From: Odiellus spinosus
Lineage: Eukaryota > Arthropoda > Arachnida > Opiliones > Phalangiidae
DNA length: 64,000 nt
Direction: 5' to 3'
Assembly (NCBI GenBank): GCA_963920705.1
Contig: OY987228.1
Coordinates: 2,434,159 to 2,498,158, forward strand
Below, one piece after another: positions 1 through 10,346 of this stretch (within the stretch, counting starts at the first letter, position 1; each line of letters opens with the position of its first letter). Below the pieces are notes generated by a model. That model was not told the DNA's origin, did no database searches, and saw nothing but the letters and a program-made list of their open reading frames with translations. The translations under genes and the position numbers were made by a program.

Positions 1-880
1 ATATCTATATATATATATCTATATATATATATCTATATATATATATCTATATATATATATCTATATATATATATCTATATATATATATCTATATATATAT
101 ATATATCTATATATATATATATCTATATATATATATATCTATATATATATATATATCTATATATATATATATATATCTATATATATATATATATATCTAT
201 ATATATATCTATCGACGTATCTATCGACGTATCTATCGACGTATCTATCGACGTATCTATCGACGTATATATCGACGTATATATCGACGTATATATCGAC
301 GTATATATCGACCTATACATCGACCTATACATCGACCTATACATCGACGTATACATCGACGTATACATCGACGTATACATCGACGTATACATAGATACAC
401 ATAGATACACATAGATACACACATAGATACACACATGGATACACACATAGATACACACATAGATACACACATAGATACACACATAGATACACACATAGAT
501 ACACACATAGATACACACATAGATACACACATAGATACACACATAGATACACACATAGATACACACATAGATACACACATAGATACACACATAGATACAC
601 ATATAGATACACATATAGATACACATATAGATACACATATAGATACACATAGATACACATATAGATACACATATAGACACACATATAGACACACATATAG
701 ACACACATATATACACACATATATACACACATATATACACACATATATACACACATATATACACACATATATACACACATATATACACACATATATACAC
801 TCATATATACACACATATATACACACATACATATACATACACATACACATACACATACAATATATATATATATATATATA
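1..880. repeat. AT microsatellite grading into a 12-bp minisatellite
   Basis: Positions 1-210 are (AT)n interrupted by a single C every 16 to 20 bases. From about 211 the array settles to a 12-bp period whose unit drifts in blocks: CGACGTATCTAT, CGACGTATATAT, CGACCTATACAT, CGACGTATACAT, AGATACACACAT, AGATACACATAT, ACACACATATAT. Neighbouring blocks differ by one or a few bases. Long open frames in three registers are by-products of the period (a multiple of three with no stop) and are not genes. Confidence 0.97.
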
Positions 881-1071
881 ACCATATTGAAAATATAACC
901 AATTGCAAAATTATTAATAACTTACGCGTTCGTATTTGTAGGTGTCTCAGAAGAACTCAACAGTCTAGACCTTCGTTTAGACGTACTTCGACTACGACCA
1001 TCATGTCTAGTTTGGAATCTGAACCGCATTTCGTCTTGAACTGTTCCAAAACGACTCCTCGAAGCTGAAAC

Positions 1072-1668
1072 TTATTCATGGGCTAAGTTTGATGAACTTC
1101 TTGGAATTTGTCCTACTGGAGCTAAGGGTGATTCACGGTTTAAACTATAACATCTCGTGTTTATTTCAGTAGGAGTCGTAGATGATTCACGCGTTAAGCT
1201 TGATGAACGTCTGGGATACTGTTCAGATAATTCGCCAAAACTTGATGAACTTCGCAGATATTGTTCATTATGAGCCGCAGATGATTCACGGGTAGAACTT
1301 GCTGAACTTCTTGGAAATTGTTTAGTACGAGTCGCAGATGATTCACGGGTAGAACTTGATGAACTTCTTGGATATTGTTCTTTTTGAGTCACAGATGATT
1401 CAAGGGTAGAACTTGATGAACTTCTCGGATACTGTCCAGTTGGAACAAAGGATGTTTCAGGGTGGCTTGAGGATATCGGAAAATTTGTTGGTCTTCGGCA
1501 ATTATTGAAGGATTCAACATTTTCCCGAAATGGTCTAGCTGATATAGACGAAGGGTTAATGGATTCGGACAACTCATTAATACGTGTCTCATTCTGAAAT
1601 AAAGATCGAATATCCTCCAACGTGTTCAGCAATTGAGATTGCACAGAGTTATTATAATCAGAATTCAT
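1072..1668 (-). CDS. serine-rich repeat ORF, function unknown
   Basis: A 198-codon ORF whose first 70 residues are ordinary (MNSDYNNSVQSQLLNTLED..., predicted helical). The rest is about five degenerate copies of a roughly 20-residue unit rich in Ser and Arg, with the core PRSSSSSTRESS. In the DNA this is a tandem repeat of about 60 bp. It faces away from the next rightward ORF (about 3.57 kb), and the two share a block of 139-bp repeats that looks like a bidirectional promoter. It may be the leftmost gene of the Polinton or a separate gene; I recognise no domain. Start chosen at the first ATG after the repeat block. Confidence 0.45.
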   Translation of the reverse strand: MNSDYNNSVQSQLLNTLEDIRSLFQNETRINELSESINPSSISARPFRENVESFNNCRRPTNFPISSSHPETSFVPTGQYPRSSSSSTLESSVTQKEQYPRSSSSSTRESSATRTKQFPRSSASSTRESSAAHNEQYLRSSSSFGELSEQYPRRSSSLTRESSTTPTEINTRCYSLNRESPLAPVGQIPRSSSNLAHE

Positions 1669-2255
1669 TATATTGCAACTGAAGTTAGTACATTCTGTTC
1701 ATTGCTTAAATTTTAAAACTCCAATTCAACCGTCGAGTCCGTCGACCTTCACAGTCCGAGAGGCATACGCAAACTGATTTGAAAGATTCAAGACTCTCTC
1801 TCTGAATTTCTCGTATCGCTCGTGGGAAAAAAAAACCAAATCATCGAAGTGTGGGAAACAGAAATAGTTTTAAATTTTATAGTCAGAGTATTTTAACGTC
1901 GAGTAGAGAAAAATCAACCTATAAGCTCTGACATATAAAAAAGGGGAAGCAAACTCGCGTCACTCCTGTGAAAAAAAAAACCTCTAAGTGTGGGAAACGG
2001 ATATAGTTTTACATTTTATAGTCAGAGTATTTTAACGTCGAGTAGAGAAAAATCAACCTATAAGCTCTGACATAAAAAAAGGGGAAGCAAACTCGCGTCA
2101 CTCCTGTGAAAAAAAAAAACCTTGAAGTGTGGGAAACGGATATAGTTTTACATTTTATAGTCAGAGTATTTTAACGTCGAGTAGAGAAAAATCAACCCAT
2201 AAGCTTTTAGATATAAAAAAGGGGTAGGCAAACTAGGAATCCTTCAGTATCCGGC
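1393..2255. repeat. copy 1 of a 0.86-kb direct duplication
   Basis: Nearly identical, by eye, to 2702-3563. It contains the 5' part of the serine-rich ORF, its upstream region and three 139-bp tandem units, and ends at GTATCCGGC. The two copies are separated by about 446 bp holding two MITE copies. Confidence 0.95.
1849..2255 (+). repeat. three 139-bp tandem units with TATA-like boxes
   Basis: Units begin GTGTGGGAAAC at 1849, 1988 and 2127. Each contains a T-rich stretch, GTCAGAGTATTTTAACGTCG, and near its end a TATA-like run (ATATAAAAAAGGGG or a close variant). They lie between divergent ORFs, so they may be repeated promoter modules; that is inference from position and the TATA-like run. 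Confidence 0.8.
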
Positions 2256-2293
2256 ATGAAAAGGGGGCGAACCCAGCCCTATCACTGCGCGTA

Positions 2294-2450
2294 ATACCCT
2301 CTTCAGACGAGGCGTATTTAGCCGTGGTTGAATCAGATTTAACCGAGGTTTACATAGCCTTTTCAGTTCAATAAACCTCGGTTAATTTTGAATAAACCAT
2401 GGTTAAATCTGATTAAACCGGCTAGTTACGCCTCGTCTGAGAAGGGGTAT
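2294..2450. mobile_element. MITE, 157 bp, full-length copy
   Basis: Imperfect terminal inverted repeats: left ATACCCTCTTCAGACGAGGC, and the right end reads as the complement, CTCGTCTGAGAAGGGGTAT. The interior is itself palindromic around AACCGAGGTTTA. No coding capacity. Confidence 0.8.
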
Positions 2451-2554
2451 CAGCGTTAGATTCACCCCTTTTGTATGCCTGATACTGACGGAAACCGACC
2501 CGTGCCTACCCCCTTTTCTTATGTCAAAAAAGCGTTTGAAACGGGTGTTACGTC

Positions 2555-2701
2555 ATACCCTTTTCAGACGAGTCGTAACTAGCCGGTTTAATCATATATA
2601 ACCGTGGTTTAGTTACAATTAACCGATGTTTATAGAACTGAGAAGGCTACGTAAACCTCGGTTAAATCTGATTAAACCACGGCTTATTTTGCCTCGTCTG
2701 A
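2555..2701. mobile_element. second copy of the same MITE, clipped at its right end
   Basis: It starts ATACCCTTTTCAGACGAG and ends ...GCCTCGTCTG, stopping about 11 bases short of the end seen in the 2294-2450 copy. The missing end coincides with the start of the second duplication copy (2702), so the MITE end marks the duplication breakpoint. Confidence 0.75.
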
Positions 2702-2977
2702 AGATGATTCAAGGGTAGAACTTGATGATTTTCTCGGATACTGTCCAGTTGGAACAAAGGATGTTTCAGGGTGGCTTGAGGATATCGGAAAATTTGTTGG
2801 TCTTCGGCAATTATTGAAGGATTCAACATTTTCCCGAAATGGTCTAGCTGATATAGACGAAGGGTTAATGGATTCGGACAACTCATTAATACGTGTCTCA
2901 TTCTGAAATAAAGATCGAATATCCTCCAACGTGTTCAGCAATTGAGATTGCACAGAGTTATTATAATCAGAATTCAT
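2684..2977 (-). pseudogene. truncated second copy of the serine-rich ORF
   Basis: Repeats the first 90 or so residues of the 1072-1668 ORF almost exactly, then runs into MITE sequence and stops. A by-product of the tandem duplication; probably not functional. Confidence 0.7.
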
Positions 2978-3563
2978 TATAATGCAACTGAAGTTAGTAC
3001 ATTCTGTTCATTGCTAAAATTTTAAAACTCCAATTCAACCGTCGAGTCCGTCGACCTACACAGTCCGAGAGGCATACGCAAACTGATTTGAAAGATTCAA
3101 GACTCTCTCTCTGAATTTCTCGTATCGCTCGTGGGAAAAAAAACCAAATCATCGAAGTGTGGGAAACAGAAATAGTTTTAAATTTTATAGTCAGAGTATT
3201 TTAACGTCGAGTAGAGAAAAATCAACCTATAAGCTCTGACATATAAAAAAGGGGAAGCAAACTCGCGTCACTCCTGTGAAAAAAAAAACCTCTAAGTGTG
3301 GGAAACGGATATAGTTTTACATTTTATAGTCAGAGTATTTTAACGTCGAGTAGAGAAAAATCAACCTATAAGCTCTGACATATAAAAAAGGGGAAGCAAA
3401 CTCGCGTCACTCCTGTGAAAAAAAAAACCTTGAAGTGTGGGAAACGGATATAGTTTTACATTTTATAGTCAGAGTATTTTAACGTCGAGTAGAGAAAAAT
3501 CAACCCATAAGCTTTTAGATATAAAAAAGGGGTAGGCAAACTAGGAATCCTTCAGTATCCGGC
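2702..3563. repeat. copy 2 of the 0.86-kb direct duplication
   Basis: Matches 1393-2255, including three 139-bp units beginning at 3157, 3296 and 3435. It ends at the same GTATCCGGC, after which the first rightward Polinton ORF begins within about 15 bases. The copy next to the ORF is presumably the one acting as its upstream region. Confidence 0.95.
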
Positions 3564-3578
3564 TCGCAGAAAAGGAAA

Positions 3579-3983
3579 TTGGACTTGGTCAACACGCTAC
3601 CCGACTTGTCCGAGGTGGACGACTGGCGGTCAGAATTGGAACAACATATCCAGTCAATGGTTGAGGAATCAACAGTCGATCGCCAGGGTGGCATTGTTCC
3701 GCGGTTCGATATAAGAAGTGATAATTCTACGTATACTATCAAGCTGCCGGCGACCAAAGGAGAGGTCTACTTCGATATTCAGATTTACAATTATTCTGAT
3801 ATAAAAGATGTCGCCGCGTCCCAAATCTGGGAACAAAGTTCGCGGAGATTGAAGTTCATCGTTGACGAGGATTCCCGCGAATCAAAACTGATCAACACCA
3901 TGGTAGCCCGAATTGCCAGAGAAATGAGGGAGAACCAGGAGAAGGTTATCGTCCCTCCAATCAAGCGCTCAAAGAAAACTTAA
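3579..3983 (+). CDS. Polinton ORF of unknown function, about 134 aa
   Basis: Acidic and mixed charge: VDDWRSELEQHIQSMVEE near the start, a likely beta-rich middle (STYTIKLPATKGEVYFDIQI), and a basic tail ending PPIKRSKKT. No ATG lies at the frame's start; the frame is open upstream into the duplicated block, so the true start is unclear. First gene of the rightward block. I recognise no family. Confidence 0.55.
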   Translation: MDLVNTLPDLSEVDDWRSELEQHIQSMVEESTVDRQGGIVPRFDIRSDNSTYTIKLPATKGEVYFDIQIYNYSDIKDVAASQIWEQSSRRLKFIVDEDSRESKLINTMVARIAREMRENQEKVIVPPIKRSKKT

Positions 3984-4052
3984 GTATTGATTTTCCATTT
4001 TTTTGAAAAAAAAAACAATTATCAGGTTAGTTAACTTTTGTGTGTATTAAAT

Positions 4053-4874
4053 ATGGATCCGCCTACTCTCTTAATCCTAGCAACTAATAGCGTTGTTTGT
4101 ACTGGACAGACAAGACGGTTTGTCAAGTTAGGTCTTAATGAATTTTTAGTTGCAAAAATTTATAGAGAGCATTTAGAATATTGTAGATTTTTATGGTTCT
4201 TGGATGCTCTAGAGTGGGTACACGTAGTGCCTACGGATATAGTGCGTAAATATTATATAAACGGGAAATATTGTTCGAAAGTTACGATTTTTAAAAGAAT
4301 TATAATAAACCACCCGTGGATTTCGGACTTTGGTTTTTGGCTCTTAGGCCCAAATCCATCAGATAAACTTGGTATTCAAAAAATTTTAAATGAACAAAAA
4401 TGGTTGAGAAGGTTACCGACTTTCATTGACGGATTATATATAACTAATCCCGATGTTGTGGTTTATATTCTGAAAAGTCTTAGAAGACAATTAACCGAGA
4501 GTTTTAATGAATTAAAGAGCAAATATACCTTTAAACATACCCCCCATTTAAATGTCGGTGATGGATGGCATCTTTTAGATCGTGATCCAACCCCGCAGGG
4601 TATTAACTTTGCGTTCATTCGTAGTGACGATTTTATGACGAATGCTTTTAAATTCTCATACGATTTTCACCAATTTACGAAATACGCGAAAGGCGATATT
4701 GTTTGTATATTCAGTCTTTTATCAATTAAAATTCCCGGTGTGTCGTTCATGCAAAGTGTTGTTTCTTACAATAAAGAGGATTCTTTAAATTATATCTACG
4801 AAAGTTGGCCTAAACTCCCTCTCGTAAAATTTACCGGTTTGAAACCGTTAGAAGTACGTCTTTTATTAAAGTGA
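4053..4874 (+). CDS. Polinton ORF of unknown function, about 273 aa
   Basis: Start set at the ATG at 4053 (MDPPTLLILATN), preceded by a TA-rich leader. Rich in aromatic and basic residues with no obvious zinc or nucleotide-binding motif; short aromatic stretches such as WFLDALEWV and DGWHLLDRDP. It lies directly before polymerase B with a 28-base gap. Not recognised; it could be a replication-associated or terminal-type protein, but only position suggests that. Confidence 0.6.
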   Translation: MDPPTLLILATNSVVCTGQTRRFVKLGLNEFLVAKIYREHLEYCRFLWFLDALEWVHVVPTDIVRKYYINGKYCSKVTIFKRIIINHPWISDFGFWLLGPNPSDKLGIQKILNEQKWLRRLPTFIDGLYITNPDVVVYILKSLRRQLTESFNELKSKYTFKHTPHLNVGDGWHLLDRDPTPQGINFAFIRSDDFMTNAFKFSYDFHQFTKYAKGDIVCIFSLLSIKIPGVSFMQSVVSYNKEDSLNYIYESWPKLPLVKFTGLKPLEVRLLLK

Positions 4875-4902
4875 TAGGGAGTTTCCTCTTCAGTCTATCG
4901 CG

Positions 4903-7900
4903 ATGAGTGAGAGCGAGCTCAGCGGTTCTGAAACGGAGGCACCGCCCTTGGATTTATCTACAAAGCGCGATCCTAGCCGGTTTTATTCTATCGATAAGCT
5001 ATTGGACAAGAAGTCGAGAAAGTACGGGTGTAGACAAATCGAATCTAAAGTTACTTTTAAGAATTTAAACGAAATTAAATTAACTGAATTCCACGACACG
5101 TTGGTTAATGTAATTAATTCTTTGTTGCATGACCTTTTAAAAAACCATAGTGAATATAATCGGATAAGGTTCGTAATTAAATCAGATGAATTAGATAACC
5201 CTGTCAATTTAAAATTTATGAATGTAAACGAATTAACAGCCGAACGAGTTCTACATTCGATAAGTAGAATCGCGCAAAGTAACCGTCATTTTAATCTGTA
5301 CGCTTCTCTCGTCTTTGATATCATCCTCCTCCAATGCGATGCTCAAATTGGGGGACGGCAAAAATCGATAGCGGCCCGAAATATAGTCGCTTTGGATTCG
5401 TTTTTGAAATCAAACCCTAATTATATATGCTTGGAGAATGATGATGACCTTTGTTTTGGTCGAGGATTAGTAATTGGCATTTTTATCGCTGATCGAAGGA
5501 TAGCGAAACGCAAATATAAACTATACAAGCTTAGCGAGAAACAAAAGCAATACTATAGATTATTGAAAAACGGCTCTAAACGCTTGCAAAAAGACGAAGC
5601 CCTATTACTGTATGGGAAAGCTAATATAGAGCCCGGCTCTGTAAATTTGGATGGGATTCAAAAATTCCAAAATTATTTAACTGATTATCAGATTATTGTT
5701 TATAAGTTAGAAAACTTGGAGCCGTATTTCATTGGTCCGTTTCGAGAGAAGCAAATTTTTTTGGTTACTTTGAACCAACACGTACACGTCCTTAAAGATT
5801 TGCACTACCTTAAAGGCGGTCGTGGGTACTGTGTCCTGTGTTTAAAAATATTTACCAATGATAGACAGAAACTAACTCATACGTGCGAAACGGTTTTAAA
5901 GTGTCATAGATGCAATGCTAACGTCTTTCACGAGCTAGCCTCAGTGAAACTAATAAGGTGTAGAGCTTGTAATAGATATTTCAAGGAAGGTGATTGTTTT
6001 AAATTACACGAATCGAATAATATCTGCTCGGAACTTCGGAGGTGCATCGACTGTGGATTAGAAATCGGTGACAAACACGAATGTAACAAACCGTGCCGCA
6101 ACTGTAAAAGGAAACACGAGAAGAACAAGTGTTACGTCATGCCGATTGACACTGTTTACGAGAAAGTTAAATACTGTTATTTCGACTCGGAAACTATTGT
6201 TAAGAATAAAGAGCACGTTCCGATACTTCTCGTCTCGGCTATGGAAATCGACGACGGAGAATACGATTACCAAACGTTTCGGGGTTTCGACTGTTTTGAT
6301 CTATTTTTGACCTATTTGTTCGAGACGAAAGAGGATTACGTTCAACACGCTACGAAGCGAGTAAGTGACACTTCCCCTTTACTCTAAAGTCCAAGCGATC
6401 TCGCATAATGGCCGTTCGTTTGATAGTTTCTTCGTGTTAAACGCGTTACTCAGGATGAAGATTATCCCGGAAGTGGTTTTTCAGGGAAGTAAACTTTTAG
6501 GAATTTTTCTCAAAAATCAAAAAATGAAATTTATCGAAAGTTTCAGCTTTATCCCTCAACCTTTACGGAGTTTTTCAACCACTTTCTCTCTCGGCGCGTG
6601 CCAAAAACAATTCTTTCCGTATATATTCATGAACGAAACCAATCTCGATTATAATTCGAAAATACCCGACAAGAAATATTTCCAGCCGGAATATATGAAG
6701 ACTAAAGATTACGAATCTTTTCTCGAGTGGTACGCCGAGAAATCTTTAGAGCCGAGCTACAATTTACAAGAAGAATTGGAGTACTATACTATTATGGACG
6801 TGAAAGTACTGCAAAAAGGAGTAGATAAATTTCGGCTAATGTTCAAGCAAGAAACCGGTTACGATATATTAAATATGAACTCTGACAATCGCCGGAGCTT
6901 GCACAAATCTGTTTCTCCATAAATACGTTGAAGAGTTCACGCTAGCTGTAATACCCGCTAATGGGTATGGAGATAATGTCTTCAAAAGTAAAATAGCTCT
7001 CCAAACGTCTCGGTCTTTGGAAGGCGAAAAGAAATTTGGAAGATATCCCGTGGATGGTTTTTCGACTAATCCAGATACCGTCTATCAATTCGACGGTTGT
7101 TTCATTCACGGTTGCCCTTTACATACCAAAGGGGGACAATTGAATCCTTTATTGCAGGAGACGTTCAAGAACCTCCACGAAAAAACCTTGGATAGAGACG
7201 AAGCTATTAAAACTACCGCTCCCAACGCGGAATATAAGCAGATATGGGAATGCGAATGGATAGAGCAAATCAAAAACAATCCGGAAATTCAAAAATTCTG
7301 CGAAACGCTAACTTTCCACGAACCAATCGGCCCTCGGTCAGGCCTGTTCGGCGGCCGCTGTGAGGCCTATTCGCTTTACCATAAGGCTAAGCCTGACGAA
7401 ACAATTGAATTGTTTGACATTTGTAGTTTATATCCCTATATATGTAAGACAAAGGCTTTTCCAAAACGTTTTCCGGAAATCATACGGCACGATTTCAATT
7501 ACGAGAAAAACGCGTATTTCGGTTTAATGAAATGTAAAATCCTTCCTCCTCCCTCAGCCTATATCCCCGCCCTACCTTTCAGATCGAGACAAAAGCTATT
7601 CTTCGCCCTCTGCCGAACATGCGTGGAACAAGATGTGCAAGCCTGTACTCACAACGTCGAGGAACGAGCGCTTACCGATACCTGGGCTACTATCGAGATC
7701 TATAACGCTATGGAGAATGGATACGTATTACTCCGGATCTACGAAGTTCACCATTACGCCGAGAGGTTCACGTATGTTAAAGGAGAGGACCCCGGCTTGT
7801 TTGGTAGCTATATCAACGCTTTTCTCAAACTAAAAATACAAAATTCGGGGTGGCCGCATGACGTGGTGACGGATCTCGAGAAAACTGAATATTTACAGTC

Positions 7901-8681
7901 AATTAAAGAGAGAGAAGGGTTCGAGATTAAAGCAGAAGACGTGACAAATAACCCTACTCTCCGCAGTGCTGCCAAATTAGGGGCGAACAATATTTGGGGG
8001 CGGAATTCTCTCAACCCCTCCAGACCTAGTAGTAAATTTATCAACAATTATCAATCTTACATTGATATAGTAAATGACCCGACAAAAGAATTGACAGACA
8101 TTCGACCATTCGATGAAGAAATCTGTCTGATAACTTCGGAATTTAAGAAAGAATATTCCCCCACCTACTTCAAGGGTAGTTGCGTAATTGGGACGTTTGT
8201 CGCCGCGTATGGACGGATATTCTTATACAATACATTAAAGGTTTTAGACCGTAGAAATTTATACGCGGACACTGATAGTACAATCTTCATTCGCAAGAAG
8301 AATGACGTCAGTAACTTTCCCCCCTTAGGCAAGATGATAGGGGAATGGGTTAATGAACTCCCCACAACGACAATAACGGAGTATGTTTGCTCCGGCCCTA
8401 GAAGTTACGCGTACAGGTGCTCTAATGGCAGTAGCGTCGTTAAAATGAAAGGGATCACCATGAACAGACGTAATGAAGAAATAATTAATTTTGATTCAAT
8501 TAAAGAGGCACTAGAAATCCCCGGAACTACATACGTCGCTGACGTGCCTTTTAGCGTGGTTCGAGATAAGAGTCGAGCGAAACTTTTTCTCGGGGGCTTA
8601 AAGAAAACGTTCGGGTTCACCTTCGACAAGCGTATGGTTCTGAACGACCTCTCGACATTACCTTACGGATATTCAAGATAG
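4903..8681 (+). pseudogene. Polinton protein-primed DNA polymerase B (broken)
   Basis: The replicative polymerase of the element. In order: a low-complexity N-terminus with PPLDLSTKR, a cysteine/histidine-rich zinc-binding stretch (CVLCLKIF, CHRCNANVF, CRACNRYF) at about 5.83-6.13 kb, an exonuclease motif FDSET near 6.18 kb, polymerase motif A DICSLYPYI near 7.42 kb, motif B region KLGANNIWGR near 7.98 kb, and motif C YADTDS near 8.26 kb. Length and domain order fit Polinton pPolB. The gene is a fossil with about two breaks. Followed within a few bases by the BIR-like gene. Confidence 0.93.
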
Positions 8682-8685
8682 CAAG

Positions 8686-9105
8686 ATGAACATCGAATCC
8701 CAGCGCCTTAAATCTTTCAACGTGAACTGGTACACCAAGCTACCTAATCCACCGAATTGGAAGAAGCCCGACGCATTCGCTAAAGCCGGTTTTTTTTACC
8801 TCAATGACGGTCTAAAAACACAATGCTTTAGCTGTCACAACGTCTTTGATAAATGGGCCGACTTGTATACCGACGATTCGATGACCGTCCATCAAAAACT
8901 GGCCCCTTTCTGCGAGTTTGTTTTGGGTCGTGACGTGACTAATATCACCCGAAGCGAAGAACAACGACGCGAAAACATCGCTCGGGATTGTCTGGAACAA
9001 TTGGCTCCTTTAATTGAAAATACGACTATCTTGAAGGTATTGCAAGTGTTTCAACAAGGTATTATTGATTTCCAACAAAACATTATCAATGGAAAAGATA
9101 TATAA
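8686..9105 (+). CDS. BIR (baculovirus IAP repeat) domain protein carried by the Polinton
   Basis: 139 codons. The N-terminal 75 residues fit the BIR fold: RLKSFNVNW, then AFAKAGFFYL, then CFSC...W...H.(6).C. The zinc ligands are spaced Cx2C, 18 residues, H, 6 residues, C, against the usual 16 between the second C and H. A helical, Gln/Ile-rich tail of about 50 residues follows; there is no RING finger. BIR proteins bind caspases or IAP antagonists, or act at the spindle; here a role in blocking host cell death is inferred from the domain alone. It lies between polymerase and ATPase and its end overlaps the ATPase start by 17 bases, so it is an integral cargo gene of the element and not a later insertion. 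Confidence 0.82.
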   Translation: MNIESQRLKSFNVNWYTKLPNPPNWKKPDAFAKAGFFYLNDGLKTQCFSCHNVFDKWADLYTDDSMTVHQKLAPFCEFVLGRDVTNITRSEEQRRENIARDCLEQLAPLIENTTILKVLQVFQQGIIDFQQNIINGKDI

Positions 9106-9880
9106 ACGCGTAACCTTTGACGATTTACCAGTCGTGTGGTATTTATCTACGGAAGACCGCGTCGATTGGTTTTTCAGAGATAATCTCTATTTCAAAAAAC
9201 GGATTTCGGTCTTCGAAAATATATTTAAAAAAAAAATGTGTTGCCGGGTAAAGTTTCAAGCCCCGATGCAATTGTTGTTAGCGGGCTGTACCATGTCGGG
9301 AAAAACCACGTGGATACATAATCTTTTAAAAAACGCTAATTGTTTAATAGACCCGCCTCCGGACAGAATTGTTTATTGTTATAAAGAGTATCAACCTTTA
9401 TTTGACGAAATTAAAAAAGAAATTTGTAGCGTAGAATTTTTGGAGGGTTTACCGCCGGATGGTTGTAATTTTTGGGATCCAAAATTAAATAACTTTTTAA
9501 TTATTGATGATTTAGCATCGACTTGTTATAATAGTACAACTGTCTCAAATATATTCTGCGTCAATAGCCATCATAAAAATCTTTCCGTAGCATTATTAAC
9601 TCAAAATTTATTCGGTCAAGGCAAAGAAAGCCGAACGATTAGTTTAAACGCGTCTTATATAATTGTATTTCGAAACCCGCGAGATGGATCCCAAATTAAC
9701 TATCTAAGTAGACAAATATTTCCTAATAATAAAAACTCGTAACTAAAGCGTATGATTTTGTCACTAGAGATAAACCATTTTCTTATTTGTGTATTGATTT
9801 AAAACAAAATATTAACGACGAATTACGGTTAAGGTCTAACGTTTTTCCAAATGAAGGAAATATGATTTTTGTACACGAAT
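9089..9880 (+). pseudogene. Polinton packaging ATPase, FtsK/HerA type (broken)
   Basis: DNA-packaging ATPase of the Polinton and adintovirus group. Start set at the ATG at 9089 (MEKIYKRVTF), which overlaps the BIR gene. Walker A is GCTMSGKTTW (about residues 66-75) and Walker B is NFLIIDDL (about residues 145-152), followed by the sensor-like TQNLFGQG. It is short for the family and carries about one break. An (AT)n run follows at about 9883-9901, before the next gene. Confidence 0.88.
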
Positions 9881-9944
9881 AAATATATATATATATATAT
9901 CGTAACAATGCGTGTCTTTTCTTTATTCTTGCTTAAGCTTTACA

Positions 9945-10346
9945 ATGAGTCGAAAGGTAAAAAGCCTCCTGAAAAAAATGAGGAATGTTAGACGTCGTAA
10001 ACCCCACCCCTTAAAAAAACACGTAAGATTCTTCCGAGACTTAAAGAAAGCTAGTCAGGAAGGGGGAGGTAAATTGACCCGTATCTTGAAAAAAGCGAAA
10101 AATAATCAAATGAAAGCGATGTATAATTCTTTCTATAATTTATTACGAGGAAATATCGCTTTGCCAGAGAAGGAGAGATTTTACGTGAAACAGCACGGAG
10201 CTTTCGTACGAAAAATAGCCAATAAACGTGTCTTAGATAAAAACAAACGAAAAATCCTTATAAAGCAAGTCGGCGGTTTTTTGCCAGGTTTATTAGGCGC
10301 TCTGATTCCGACCTTGATCTCCACGATTTCTTCGTTCGCGCAATGA
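9945..10346 (+). CDS. basic core-like protein with hydrophobic C-terminus (adenovirus pX-like)
   Basis: About 133 codons from the ATG at 9945 (MSRKVKSLLKKMRN). The first 110 residues are strongly basic (RRRKPHPLKKHVRF), then the chain ends in a glycine-led hydrophobic helix, GGFLPGLLGALIPTLISTIS. A basic chain ending GG-(F/L)-LP-x-L-IP recalls adenovirus precursor pX/mu, a DNA-condensing core protein; homology is suggested by layout and this tail only. Stop overlaps the next start (ATGA). Confidence 0.65.
   Translation: MSRKVKSLLKKMRNVRRRKPHPLKKHVRFFRDLKKASQEGGGKLTRILKKAKNNQMKAMYNSFYNLLRGNIALPEKERFYVKQHGAFVRKIANKRVLDKNKRKILIKQVGGFLPGLLGALIPTLISTISSFAQ

Noticed and set aside
177-885. Four long ORFs of YICV/CVSM/THID-type repeats on both strands
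   Set aside because: They are translations of the 12-bp minisatellite, whose period is a multiple of three; no composition or signal of a real protein.
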